Below are positions 50,407 through 59,824 of a stretch of DNA of 64,000 nucleotides, piece by piece; position 1 is the stretch's first letter, and every line of letters starts with the position of its first letter. The stretch comes from Dyella psychrodurans. Lineage in GTDB: Bacteria; Pseudomonadota; Gammaproteobacteria; Xanthomonadales; Rhodanobacteraceae. Location: assembly GCF_003363265.1 (NCBI RefSeq), contig NZ_QRBF01000003.1, positions 1 through 64,000 on the forward strand, read 5' to 3'. A program made the position numbers and the translations under genes. Below the pieces are notes generated by a model. The model searched no databases, had not been told where the DNA came from, and saw nothing but the letters and a program-made list of their open reading frames with translations.

Positions 50407-52200
50407 ATGCGCGGCCGCATCCCCGACAGCTTCATTGACGAACTGCTAGCCCGCGTCGACATCGTCGACGTGATCGAGCGGCGCGTGCCCTTGAAGAAAG
50501 CCGGGCGCGAATGGACGGCATGCTGTCCGTTCCACAACGAGCGCACGCCCTCGTTCTACGTCAGTCCTGCCAAGCAGTTTTTCCACTGCTTCGGCTGCGG
50601 CGCGCACGGCAGCGCGATCAAGTTCCTGATGGACTACGAGCGGCTGGAATTTCCGGATGCCGTGGAAGAACTCGCACAGGCCGTCGGCCTCAAGGTTCCT
50701 TACGAAGGAACGCGCGACAACGCGCCGCGCGAAGACAAAACCGATCTCTATGCGGTGCTCGATGCCGCCGCACGCTGGTACGAAGGCGAGCTGCCGAAAA
50801 GCGCGGAAGCCAAGGCGTACTGCACCAAGCGCGGCCTCGATGCCGAAACCATGACGCGCTTCCGCATCGGCTGGGCACCGGCTGGCTACGACGGCGTGAT
50901 TCGCTCGCTGGGCACCAGCGAACGTCGCATGCAGTTGCTGACCGAAGCCGGCATGGTCGCCAGCAGCGAGCGCGGCAGCAAATACGATCGCTTCCGCGAA
51001 CGACTGATGTTTCCGATTCTGGATCGCCGTGGGCGCGTCATCGCGTTCGGCGGCCGCATTATTTCCAGCGCGCCTCCTGCGCGCGAAGATCAAGAAGCGG
51101 GCATCCATGCCCGCACTTCTCAACAAAGCACGGGACCGAAGTACCTCAACTCCCCGGAAACGCCGCTCTTCCACAAAGGCCGCGAACTGTTCGCGCTGTG
51201 GCAGGTGAAGCAGGCCAACAGCAGCCTTGCGCGCATCGTGGTGGTGGAAGGCTACATGGATGTCATCGCGCTGCATCAGGCCGGCTTGCCGATTGCCGTG
51301 GCGACGCTCGGTACCGCGACCACGCCCGAGCACACCGAAGTCTTGTTCCGCGCCGCGCCCGACGTGGTGTTCTGTTTCGACGGCGACCGCGCCGGCCGCG
51401 CCGCGGCGTGGAAGGCGCTGGAATCGGCCCTGCCCCGCTTGCGCGACGGGCGCCAGGCGTATTTCCTGTTCCTGCCCGAAGGCGAGGACCCGGATACGCT
51501 AGTGCGCAAGGAAGGCAAGGAAGGATTCGAGAAGCGCCTGCGCGAAGCCACGCCGCTCTCGGAATACTTCTTCGGCGAACTCTCGCACGACGTCGACATG
51601 GCCAGCCTCGACGGCCGCGCTCGGCTCGCCGAACGCGCACGTCCCTTGATCGCGCGTCTGCCCGACGGCGCCTTCCGCGACCTGATGGCGCAGGAACTGG
51701 AAAAGCGCAGCGGCGCACGCGCCGTGCTCGAGCCCGATCCCGGCACGCGCCGCGCCGTGCAACGACCCGTGGCCGTGCAGCGCTCGCTTGTCCGCAGCGC
51801 CATCGCACTGTTGCTGGCGCAACCCGGGGTCGCCGATCAGGTCGAAAAGCCGTACGGCTTTCTGCGCTTCGACAAACCGGGCGTGGAACTGCTCGCAGAA
51901 CTGCTGGACACGGCACGCACCCGCCCCGGCATCAATCCGGCGATGCTGGTGGAGCACTTCAGCGGACGATCGGAGTATGCAGCGCTGCAAAAGCTGATGG
52001 CTGCCACCGTGGTCGGCGAACCCGAAATCCAGCGTGTCGAATTCTTCGATGCGCTGACAAAGATGGAACAACAGGCCATCACGCAACGGCGCGATGCGCT
52101 CGTCAACAAGAACCGCGAAGGCGCGCTCAGCGATGCCGAAAAAGCGGAGCTGCGCGAACTGCTGGCGGCGCGCGTACCTGCACCTACGGCATCCTCATGA
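50407..52200 (+). CDS. dnaG: DNA primase
   Basis: Makes RNA primers at the replication fork. 597 aa, compared with 581 in E. coli. The CHC2 zinc motif is complete near residues 39-65 (CCPFHNERTPSF and FHCFGCGAHG). The TOPRIM domain shows VVEGYMDVIALHQAG (catalytic Glu) and FCFDGDRAGRAAAWKAL (Asp pair). The C-terminal DnaB-binding region is present. A non-standard detail is an insert around residues 220-240 (APPAREDQEAGIHARTSQQS) in the core. The usual downstream rpoD is missing: a DedA gene follows after 63 bases. Confidence 0.97.
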   Translation: MRGRIPDSFIDELLARVDIVDVIERRVPLKKAGREWTACCPFHNERTPSFYVSPAKQFFHCFGCGAHGSAIKFLMDYERLEFPDAVEELAQAVGLKVPYEGTRDNAPREDKTDLYAVLDAAARWYEGELPKSAEAKAYCTKRGLDAETMTRFRIGWAPAGYDGVIRSLGTSERRMQLLTEAGMVASSERGSKYDRFRERLMFPILDRRGRVIAFGGRIISSAPPAREDQEAGIHARTSQQSTGPKYLNSPETPLFHKGRELFALWQVKQANSSLARIVVVEGYMDVIALHQAGLPIAVATLGTATTPEHTEVLFRAAPDVVFCFDGDRAGRAAAWKALESALPRLRDGRQAYFLFLPEGEDPDTLVRKEGKEGFEKRLREATPLSEYFFGELSHDVDMASLDGRARLAERARPLIARLPDGAFRDLMAQELEKRSGARAVLEPDPGTRRAVQRPVAVQRSLVRSAIALLLAQPGVADQVEKPYGFLRFDKPGVELLAELLDTARTRPGINPAMLVEHFSGRSEYAALQKLMAATVVGEPEIQRVEFFDALTKMEQQAITQRRDALVNKNREGALSDAEKAELRELLAARVPAPTASS

Positions 52201-52263
52201 GTAAGATCCGCGTATCGCGGGATGCGACGTCATGCGCGCCTGCTTCGACAAAAAGGACCGTGG

Positions 52264-52878
52264 ATGGATCTCCTTGAGCGTCTGATCACGATCTTTGCCG
52301 AAAACGGCTATGTCGCGGTGTTCCTCGCGCTCCTGCTTTGCGGTGCGGGCATACCCATTCCCGAAGACATCACCCTGGTTGCCGGCGGCGTGATCGCCGG
52401 CCTTGGCTACGCCAACGTGCACACCATGGCGGCCGTGACGATGGTCGGCGTACTGGTGGGCGATGCGGGCATGTTTCTGCTGGGCCATCACTACGGCGTG
52501 CACATGCTGCAATGGAAACCCATCGCACTGCTGATGCCGCCGCGCCGCTACGCGAAGATGCAGGAAAAGTTCCAGCGCTACGGTAATCGCCTGATGTTCT
52601 TCGCGCGCTTCCTGCCGGGCATGCGCACCGCGGTATACATCACCGCAGGCGCCACGCATCGCGTGACGTTTGTCCGGTTCCTGATGCTCGACGGCCTGGC
52701 TGCGCTGATCAGCGTGCCGTTCTGGGTTTATCTAGGTTATTTCGGCGCGAATCGACGCGAATGGCTGAGCATGTGGATTCGTCGCGGGCAAAGCAGCCTG
52801 TGGGTGCTGGGCGGCGTCATTGTCCTGAGCATGCTCGCGCTATGGTGGTACCGGCGCGGGCGTAAATCCCATTCCTGA
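52264..52878 (+). CDS. DedA family membrane protein
   Basis: 204 aa of the DedA/SNARE-associated type, an undecaprenyl phosphate or phospholipid scramblase family. Motifs are GAGIPIPEDITLVAGG near the N-terminus and the helix-turn RFLPGMRTAVYITAG with its essential Arg, plus YGNRLMFFA before it. Four to five membrane segments. The ATG at 52264 lies close to a GGA-rich site. It is probably cotranscribed with dnaG. Its Lys/Arg-rich C-terminus (RRGRKSHS) should face the cytoplasm. Confidence 0.9.
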   Translation: MDLLERLITIFAENGYVAVFLALLLCGAGIPIPEDITLVAGGVIAGLGYANVHTMAAVTMVGVLVGDAGMFLLGHHYGVHMLQWKPIALLMPPRRYAKMQEKFQRYGNRLMFFARFLPGMRTAVYITAGATHRVTFVRFLMLDGLAALISVPFWVYLGYFGANRREWLSMWIRRGQSSLWVLGGVIVLSMLALWWYRRGRKSHS

Positions 52879-52948
52879 CACGCATGGGCGATCGGGAACG
52901 CGTCTTAGCCCCTGATGCTCGGCCCATGCTGTCAATCGCACTCGGGTA

Positions 52949-53743
52949 CTAGTGGTTGCCTGAGCTGTTCGCGCCAGGCAGCTGCATGTGCAGGTCTTCG
53001 CTCAAGCTTTGCATGCTCTGTTGACTGACCTGGATAAAGCCGCTCGCCGGCGTATCGAGGTCAGCGATCAGGCTCATCGAAATCGCCACCATCAACACGG
53101 GAATGAAGGTCGACATCCACGCACGATGCCGTTGCCCGTAGCCGACGACCAGCGACGTCATGACCGACAGCGCCCCCAGCAAGATCCATATATCCAGGGG
53201 AATTCGATTGAGCACGGCAGCGACACGCTTGCCATCCAGATCGATCATGTCGTTCAGCGAGGACTCGTAGAGCGCAACGATCGGCGTCGGCGTTTGCTGT
53301 GCCTCGGCGCTCACTTCATTCCAAAGCTCATCCTGGATCTGCTTGGAACGTCCGGCCGCACTCTCGCGCTCCCCGTCCCGCACGTTGCTGCCGAAGATCG
53401 AAAGACGTGAGTCGACATATTCGCGCAGCAACGCCGGCGCATGGCTGCGCACCGGCTCCGCTTGCGTGGCCGTACGCAGATAGACCGTACCAATGGCGTT
53501 GGCCTCATCGATGACCAGGTGCTTGCGCTCATCGAAACGGCTCAACCCCATCGTCATGGCAAAACCGAGCAACAGACTCAACAAGACCGCGATTTGGTTG
53601 CGTGTCTCATGCACCTGCTTTTCCCACTCCTTCTCTTCACGATCCTTCGTCAGAGCGCGCAAGCGAAAGCCAGTCTCGTGCGCCAACAGCAGCACGACGG
53701 TGGCGACGAAAAAAAGATGAATGGGGTGATCCAGCAAATACAT
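52949..53743 (-). CDS. DUF4239 (bestrophin-like) membrane protein
   Basis: 264 aa. An N-terminal helix (LIHLFFVATVVLLLAHETGFR-like) and a second (NQIAVLLSLLLGFAMTMGLSRFDERKHLVIDEANAIGTVYLRT) are followed by a soluble stretch, then two C-terminal helices. EANAIGTVYLR and the repeated layout are the DUF4239 traits; the group is distantly compared with bestrophin anion channels. Function is unproven. It stands alone between DedA and the RND operon. Confidence 0.82.
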   Translation of the reverse strand: MYLLDHPIHLFFVATVVLLLAHETGFRLRALTKDREEKEWEKQVHETRNQIAVLLSLLLGFAMTMGLSRFDERKHLVIDEANAIGTVYLRTATQAEPVRSHAPALLREYVDSRLSIFGSNVRDGERESAAGRSKQIQDELWNEVSAEAQQTPTPIVALYESSLNDMIDLDGKRVAAVLNRIPLDIWILLGALSVMTSLVVGYGQRHRAWMSTFIPVLMVAISMSLIADLDTPASGFIQVSQQSMQSLSEDLHMQLPGANSSGNH

Positions 53744-53824
53744 CGCAGTTCCTTCTTTGGTGCATTCCTATTTTATCCCGGCTTTCACCAGGATGGCATG
53801 CGCGCACCGCACACTCCCTACGCG

Positions 53825-53854
53825 AAAGGCCATCCAGACGTCTGGATGGCCTTT
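53825..53854. terminator. Perfect palindrome after the RND efflux operon
   Basis: A perfect inverted repeat AAAGGCCATCCAGAC/GTCTGGATGGCCTTT without a spacer, so the actual loop must use the central bases. It follows the outer membrane factor gene by six bases on the minus strand. On the plus strand five T follow, on the minus strand three, so its strength for the operon is uncertain. Confidence 0.65.
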
Positions 53855-53860
53855 TTAGAA

Positions 53861-55360
53861 TTATTTCGAAGATGACGCCACGTCCTGACGATTCCACCAG
53901 CCGCCACCCAGCGCCTGGAACAACGCCACCGTGTCGGAGTAACGATTGGTGCGCGCCTGGATGAGGGTGAGCTCAGCCTGCCGGTAAGTCACCTGCGCGT
54001 TCAGCAACGCAACCTGGCTGATATCGCCCAGCGCATATTGACGCTGCGCAATCGCAAGGCTGTGCGCAGCCGCCTGCTCCGCGCGCGCATCGGCCGCCAT
54101 CGCATCGGAGTCCGACTGGATGGCATGCAAGGTATCAGCCACGTTCTGCAGCGCAGACAGCACCGTGCTGCGGTACTGTTCGGCGGCCTGGCGATACGCC
54201 GCCTCTGCGGCACGCTGGCGATGCTTCAGAGTACCGCCGTCGAATATTGGCGCCGTGATGCCTGCGCCAATATTCCAGAAGCCCGTGCCGGAGCCGAACA
54301 GGTTATGCATCTGGTCGGTGGAACTACCCCAGTTGGCAGTCACCTGGATATTGGGCAAACGCGCGGCGAACGCCACCCCGACCTGCGCACAAGCGGCATG
54401 CAGCTGGGCATCGGCCATGCGTACGTCGGGACGCTGCTCGACCAGACGCGCCGGCAAGGTCAGCGGCAGATCCTGTGGCAGCTGGAAACCATCCAGGGTG
54501 AAATGAGCACTGACATCCTGGTCGGGGGTGAGACCGCTGAGTACCGCCAGCACGTCGCGCTCCAGCGCAAGTTGCTTGTGCAAGGGCGGCAGGCCGGCAC
54601 GCGTCTGCTCAAGCACGGCCTCCTGCGCGGCGACGTCGTTGTCCGACGCATCGCCCAACGCCAGCTGCTTCTTGGTGGTGTCCAGAATCTTCGACTCGCT
54701 GTCGATCATGTCCTGCGTTGCCGCGAGCTGTGCTCGCAGCGACGCCTCGGTGATCGCCGCATTGGTGACGTTCGTCGTAAGCGTGAGATACGTCGCCTCC
54801 AGCTGAAAGCGCTGCACGTCGGCCTGGGCCACCAGCGATTCCACCTGCCGTCGGTTGGCGCCCCACAGATCCGGTGAGTAGGAGATGCTCAACTGCGCCG
54901 TGGTAAAGGTGTCGAAGTACGCGTTCGAGGACAGGGGACTGGCCAGCGTTCCTGCGGTCTTCTGCCGGGCCGAATTGACATTGGCGTCCACCTGGGGCCA
55001 GTAGAGACCGCGCTGTGCATAGACGTTTTCCCAGGCGGACTTCAGCGCGGCTTGCGCGGCGGCGACATCGGGATTGTTTTTCAACGACGCGTCGATCAAG
55101 CCATTCAACGGCTCGGAGTGGAACAGCGTCCACCACTGGCCGGGAATGTCCATCTGCTTGAAGTGCTGTGCCTGGCCATCCGGACCAGGCGCGGAGGCGG
55201 TGGCCGATATCGGGCCCTGTTCCAGATAGCCCTTTGCCGGCGGCGGCGCAGGCCGGTGGTAATCCGGCCCGACCGCGCATGCGCCTAGCGCCAGGGTGAT
55301 GCCAAGGGCGAGCAAACTGCGGCCGACGCGCCACGATGTCATGCGATGAATAGCGTGCAT
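53861..55360 (-). CDS. RND efflux outer membrane factor lipoprotein (NodT family)
   Basis: 499 aa channel of the tripartite pump. A lipoprotein signal ends with ALGACAVGPDYHRP, so Cys would be lipidated after cleavage. Two outer-membrane-efflux repeats follow, each with a long coiled-coil pair; NVTNAAITEASLRAQLAATQ and LIQARTNRYSDTVALFQALGGGWW close them. The NodT type resembles CusC. The ATG lies two bases after the pump gene stop, so the pump and this subunit are one transcript. The export substrate depends on the pump. Confidence 0.92.
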   Translation of the reverse strand: MHAIHRMTSWRVGRSLLALGITLALGACAVGPDYHRPAPPPAKGYLEQGPISATASAPGPDGQAQHFKQMDIPGQWWTLFHSEPLNGLIDASLKNNPDVAAAQAALKSAWENVYAQRGLYWPQVDANVNSARQKTAGTLASPLSSNAYFDTFTTAQLSISYSPDLWGANRRQVESLVAQADVQRFQLEATYLTLTTNVTNAAITEASLRAQLAATQDMIDSESKILDTTKKQLALGDASDNDVAAQEAVLEQTRAGLPPLHKQLALERDVLAVLSGLTPDQDVSAHFTLDGFQLPQDLPLTLPARLVEQRPDVRMADAQLHAACAQVGVAFAARLPNIQVTANWGSSTDQMHNLFGSGTGFWNIGAGITAPIFDGGTLKHRQRAAEAAYRQAAEQYRSTVLSALQNVADTLHAIQSDSDAMAADARAEQAAAHSLAIAQRQYALGDISQVALLNAQVTYRQAELTLIQARTNRYSDTVALFQALGGGWWNRQDVASSSK

Positions 55361-55362
55361 GG

Positions 55363-58300
55363 TCAGATCTCCACCGCCGAAGGCGCATGGCCCCAGCGCT
55401 TCTGGATGAAGTTCTCAAGGCCGTAGTAAAGGGCCGGGAGAATGAAGAGTGTCAGCAAGGTCGCGATCGGCAAACCGCCTACGACGACCGTCGCCAGGCC
55501 GCGCTGCACGTCGGTACCGATGCCGGTCGCCATCGCAGCGGGCAACATGCCGATACTGGCCACCGTCGCCGTCATCAGCACGGGACGGAATCGTTCCGTC
55601 GCACCGACCAGCACCGCCTCGTTGAGCGACAAACCTTCTCTTCGAACGCGGTTGATGTTCGACACCATGATGATGCCGTTCTGCACCGCCACACCGAACA
55701 AGGCGATGAAGCCGACGGCCGTCGCGATGTTCAGCGTTTCGCCGCGCACATGCAGCGCGACCAGGCCGCCCACGGTAGCTAGCGGCACCACACCAAGCAC
55801 GAGCACGGCCTGATGGAACTTGCCGAATTCGGCAAACAGAAGCACCGCCATGAGCGCCATCACCATGCCCATCACCACGATCAGGCGCGCCTGTGCACGC
55901 TGCTCGTTCTCGAAGTTGCCGGCCCATTCCAGGCGATACTTGTCCTGATCGAAGCGGACCTTCTCGGCGATCTGCTTCTGCGCGTCGATAAGGTAATCGG
56001 ACAGCGCGCGATCACGATTGTCGATACGGATGGTCAGCTGTCGATGACCCATTTCGTGGGCAATGGTGCTTTCGCCCATGGCCAGCTGGATATGCGCCAC
56101 CTGCTTGAGGGGCACCTGCGCACCCGTGGCGGACGTCAACGGCAACTCGCCCACCGCCTGGAGATTGTTGGCCACGTCGTTGGATACGCGAGCCGTGACA
56201 TTGTAAATGCGGTCGCCCACGTAGACCTGCGTAATCGGCGCACCGCCGATAGCCGTCTGGACCAGGTTGGTGATGTCGCCGACGTTGATCCCATAACGTG
56301 CCGCTGCATCGCGATCGGCGGTAATGGAGAGCTGCGGAATCGGCGGTTCCTGGAAGATGGATGCCTCGGCCGTACCGCGCACGCCCTGCAGCACGGTCAC
56401 GATCTCTCCGCCGATACGGCGCAGCTCCTTGAAATCGTCGCCGTAAATGCGCAGCACCAGCGGGCTGTGCGCGCCGCCTATCATGTCGTTTTCGCCGTCG
56501 ACGATCGGCTGGCTGATACCCACGCTGATGCCCGGGATCTTATCCAGGCGCGCGCGGAACTTGCGCAGGAATTCGGATTTGGTCTCGCCGTTGGCCCAGG
56601 TACTGTAGGGCTTCAATCCCACGGCGGACTCCACATGCGAGGGCGTCCACGGATCCGTACCGGTGTCGTTGCGGCCCATCTGCGTGACGATGAAAGAGAC
56701 TTCGGGAAACTCGCGCACGGCCTTGCGAAGTTGCGCCGTCATGGCGCTGGCCTTATCCAGCGACAGGCCAGTCGGCATTTGTACCTGCAACCACAATGAT
56801 CCTTCGTCCAGATCGGGAAGGAATTCGCGGCCGATCGTCGCGCCAAGAATCAGCACGCCGCAAAACGCGACAATGGCAATCGAGTACGCGATAGGCAACC
56901 TGTGCAGCAACTTGCCCAGGGTATGCGTAAAGGCGTCCTGCAGTTTTTCCAGCGGCTTGTTATGGAACAGCTTGCGTGGTTTGCGCAGCGCCAGATAAGC
57001 AAGCGCCGGCGTCAGCGTCACCGTGCACAGCAGGGCCGCCAGCAGCGCATAGCCCACCGTGAACGCCATCGGCCGAAACAATTTCCCTTCGGCATGCTCG
57101 AAGGCGAACAACGGGAGATACGCGGTGATGATGATCAAGGTGGCGAAGAAGATCGAACGACCGACGTGCCCCGTCACCAGCATCACATCGTCTTCGGTGA
57201 GCACTTCGGTGGGCTTGTGTTCGCGCTGCCGAAGAATGGCCTCTGTCACCACGATGGCGCCGTCGACGATCACGCCGAAATCGATCGCACCGAGCGAAAA
57301 GAGATTCGCCGACATGTGCGTGAATTGCATCAAAATGAATACGGTCACCAGCGACATCGGGATCGCCACGGCAGCGACCAGTGCCGAGCGCGGGCTTCCA
57401 AGGAACAGGATCAACACGATGCAGACCAGGCCGATGCCTTCCATCACGGTGTGGAAGACTTTTTCCTTGGTGGCGTTCACCAGATCGTCGCGATCGATGT
57501 ACGGCACGATGCGCACATCTTGCGAGGCAAGCTGTTTGTTGAGTTCATCTACCTTGGCATGGATGCCATCGAGCACTTTCGATGGATTCTCATACTTGAG
57601 CAAGTCGCAGATGCCCTCGATGGTATCGGGGTTATTGTCCTTGCCGAGAATGCCTTCGCGTACCTGATGACCGTAGCGAAGCTTGCCGAGATCGCGCACC
57701 AGTACCGGCACGCCGTTGTTCTGGGTCACGACGACGTCGCCCAGATCCTTCAGCGAGTGCACCATGCCAATGCCGCGCACAATGTAGGACTGCTCGCCGC
57801 GCGTAATGCGCCCGCCGCCCGCGTTGGATGTATTGGCTGAGATCGCGGCAGTCACCTGATTGACGCTGACGCCGTAGTGCAGAAGCTGCTTGGGATCCAG
57901 CTCCAGCTGAAATTCCTTGGTGAAGCCGCCGAAATTGTCGACGTTGATCACACCCGGAACCTGTTGCAGCGCCGGAATCACGATCCAGGTCTGGATCTCC
58001 GACAACTGCATGAGGTTCTTGGTCTTGGACTCGAGCGTGTAGCGATAGATTTCGCCCGCCGGACCGCTCACGGGATCCAGTCCCGGCGTGATGCCCGGCG
58101 GCAATATCACCTGGCTGATGTGCTCCATCACGCGCTGGCGTTCCCAGTAGTCGTCGGCGCCATCCTTGAACACCAGCGTGATGAGCGAGAGACCAAAGGT
58201 GCTGCTCGAGCGCATGCCCACCAAGCCTTGCGTGCTCGCCAGGCCGCGTTCCAGCGGCGTGGTGATCTGCTGTTCGATTTCTTCCGCGGCGAGGCCTGGC

Positions 58301-58458
58301 ACCTGCGTGGTGACTTGAGCGGTCACGTCGCTCAACTCCGGATAGGCCTCGATCGACAACTGCGTCCACGAGTAGTAGCCGAAGCAGATGACGAGAAACG
58401 TCACCACGATAAACAGCATGCGCTTCTCGAAACAGAAGCGGAAAGCCTGATTAATCAT
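55363..58458 (-). CDS. Heavy-metal-type RND efflux pump (CzcA/CusA family)
   Basis: 1031 aa inner membrane pump with 12 transmembrane helices and two large periplasmic loops. Helix 4 carries IDFGVIVDGAIVVTEAIL; the two Asp and the Glu match the DFG/DG/E pattern that marks the HME (CzcA) class instead of the drug-export class. The N-terminal segment is RFCFEKRMLFIVVTFLVICFGYYSWTQLSIEAYPELSD, and the C-terminal half has ATERFRPVLMTATVASIGMLPAA. The exported ion is not fixed by what can be seen. It overlaps the adaptor gene by eight bases. Confidence 0.93.
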   Translation of the reverse strand: MINQAFRFCFEKRMLFIVVTFLVICFGYYSWTQLSIEAYPELSDVTAQVTTQVPGLAAEEIEQQITTPLERGLASTQGLVGMRSSSTFGLSLITLVFKDGADDYWERQRVMEHISQVILPPGITPGLDPVSGPAGEIYRYTLESKTKNLMQLSEIQTWIVIPALQQVPGVINVDNFGGFTKEFQLELDPKQLLHYGVSVNQVTAAISANTSNAGGGRITRGEQSYIVRGIGMVHSLKDLGDVVVTQNNGVPVLVRDLGKLRYGHQVREGILGKDNNPDTIEGICDLLKYENPSKVLDGIHAKVDELNKQLASQDVRIVPYIDRDDLVNATKEKVFHTVMEGIGLVCIVLILFLGSPRSALVAAVAIPMSLVTVFILMQFTHMSANLFSLGAIDFGVIVDGAIVVTEAILRQREHKPTEVLTEDDVMLVTGHVGRSIFFATLIIITAYLPLFAFEHAEGKLFRPMAFTVGYALLAALLCTVTLTPALAYLALRKPRKLFHNKPLEKLQDAFTHTLGKLLHRLPIAYSIAIVAFCGVLILGATIGREFLPDLDEGSLWLQVQMPTGLSLDKASAMTAQLRKAVREFPEVSFIVTQMGRNDTGTDPWTPSHVESAVGLKPYSTWANGETKSEFLRKFRARLDKIPGISVGISQPIVDGENDMIGGAHSPLVLRIYGDDFKELRRIGGEIVTVLQGVRGTAEASIFQEPPIPQLSITADRDAAARYGINVGDITNLVQTAIGGAPITQVYVGDRIYNVTARVSNDVANNLQAVGELPLTSATGAQVPLKQVAHIQLAMGESTIAHEMGHRQLTIRIDNRDRALSDYLIDAQKQIAEKVRFDQDKYRLEWAGNFENEQRAQARLIVVMGMVMALMAVLLFAEFGKFHQAVLVLGVVPLATVGGLVALHVRGETLNIATAVGFIALFGVAVQNGIIMVSNINRVRREGLSLNEAVLVGATERFRPVLMTATVASIGMLPAAMATGIGTDVQRGLATVVVGGLPIATLLTLFILPALYYGLENFIQKRWGHAPSAVEI

Positions 58459-59578
58459 TGAGCAGCACTCCGCCCCTGACGATCACGCGATCGCCCGCCT
58501 TCAAGCCTTTCAGCACACGCGTGCCATCGGTCTCGTCATAGCTGAGGTCGACGGCGCGGCGCTCGAACGTCCATGGCGAGACTTCGACGAATACCGTGAT
58601 GCTGTCGTTGTTCATCACGAGGGCCGACTCGGGGACGAACACTTGCGGCGGCTGCGGAATATCGATGCTCGCCGAAGCGAACATGTTGGGCTTGAGCTCG
58701 CCATCCGGATTCTGGAAGGTCACGCGCACGAGATCGCGCCGCGTATCCGGCTGCAGAACGGGACTGACGAAACTCACATCGCCGTGGAACACCTTGCCCG
58801 GATACGCCGAGAGCGTGGCGTCCACCTTCTGCCCCTTGGCGATCAATCCCGAGTCGATTTCCGGCACGTTTGCGGTGATCCAGACCGTATCCAGATTCGA
58901 GACGGTCATCATCGCTGCGGTAGGATCGTTGACATACGTGCCCGGTGACACCGAAAGCGCCGTGACGTAACCGCTGATGGGCGCGGTCACCTGCATCGGG
59001 CGCGACGTCTGCGCGTCCGGCGAACCGCTCAGCGCTTGCAGGCGCGTGCGGGCACGGTCGTATTCCGCCTGCGCCTGATTGAAACCGCTCTGCGTCGCTT
59101 CAAGATCCTTCACGGCGTTGCCACCCGCCGCTTTCACGCCGCGTGCACGATCCAGCGTTTTCCTGGCCAGATCGAATGCGTCGCGTGCCTTGACGACATC
59201 GGCATTGGCCTGCGCCAGGTCACCCGAATCCACCACGGCAAGCAATTGCCCGCGATTGACGTGATCGCCCAAACCAATCTTCAGCTCGACCACCTTGCCC
59301 GTCAGCGCGGGCAACACATTCGCCGTGCGTGCCGGATCGGCTTCCACGTTCGCCGGAAACATCATGGCGTGCGGCGCGGCGCGCATGTCTACTGGCTGGA
59401 TGACCAGTTCCTTGCGCAGCGGGGAATTCTCCGGAACCTTCAGCACGCCATGATCCACCGTAAAGGCCGGCGGCGTCTCGGCATCCTCGTTCGAGCCATG
59501 TGAGCAGGCGGCCACGCTCAGTGCCACGGCCATCGCGATGGACACTCGCAATCCATTTTTATTCAGACGATGAAACAT
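58451..59578 (-). CDS. RND efflux periplasmic adaptor lipoprotein (CzcB-like)
   Basis: 375 aa membrane fusion protein. The ATG at 59578 starts a lipoprotein signal ending VALSVAACSHG, so Cys25 would be lipidated. The lipoyl-like segment has LTGKVVELKIGLGDHVNRGQLLAVVDSGDLAQA, the hairpin helices run to about residue 175, and the second half lipoyl is VTAPISGYVTALSVSPGTYV. Beta-barrel and MP domains follow, ending in GDRVIVRGGVLLND. The open frame to 59728 has no signal and is not used. It is the first gene of the operon. No metal-sensing regulator or two-component pair lies within the visible flanks. Confidence 0.9.
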   Translation of the reverse strand: MFHRLNKNGLRVSIAMAVALSVAACSHGSNEDAETPPAFTVDHGVLKVPENSPLRKELVIQPVDMRAAPHAMMFPANVEADPARTANVLPALTGKVVELKIGLGDHVNRGQLLAVVDSGDLAQANADVVKARDAFDLARKTLDRARGVKAAGGNAVKDLEATQSGFNQAQAEYDRARTRLQALSGSPDAQTSRPMQVTAPISGYVTALSVSPGTYVNDPTAAMMTVSNLDTVWITANVPEIDSGLIAKGQKVDATLSAYPGKVFHGDVSFVSPVLQPDTRRDLVRVTFQNPDGELKPNMFASASIDIPQPPQVFVPESALVMNNDSITVFVEVSPWTFERRAVDLSYDETDGTRVLKGLKAGDRVIVRGGVLLND

Positions 59579-59824
59579 AGGGATTTCCCTTCGGCTTGGC
59601 GCTCGAATGCGTTCACTGCAGCCACAAGGCCACAGCGCTGTTGCAATACGGTGAAGGGAGGGCGAATCGCTGCGCTTGCAACGACCCGACGCGCCCCCGG
59701 ACCGCGGTTGGGCCGCCTGAAAAACCACCGCTTCCGGGAAAGCTCCTGCTGGAGCACTCGCGCTGACGGGGTCAGTAAGGCGGGTTAATTGTGGGAGGTT
59801 CCGCTTGCGTGTGACTGTCCAAGT

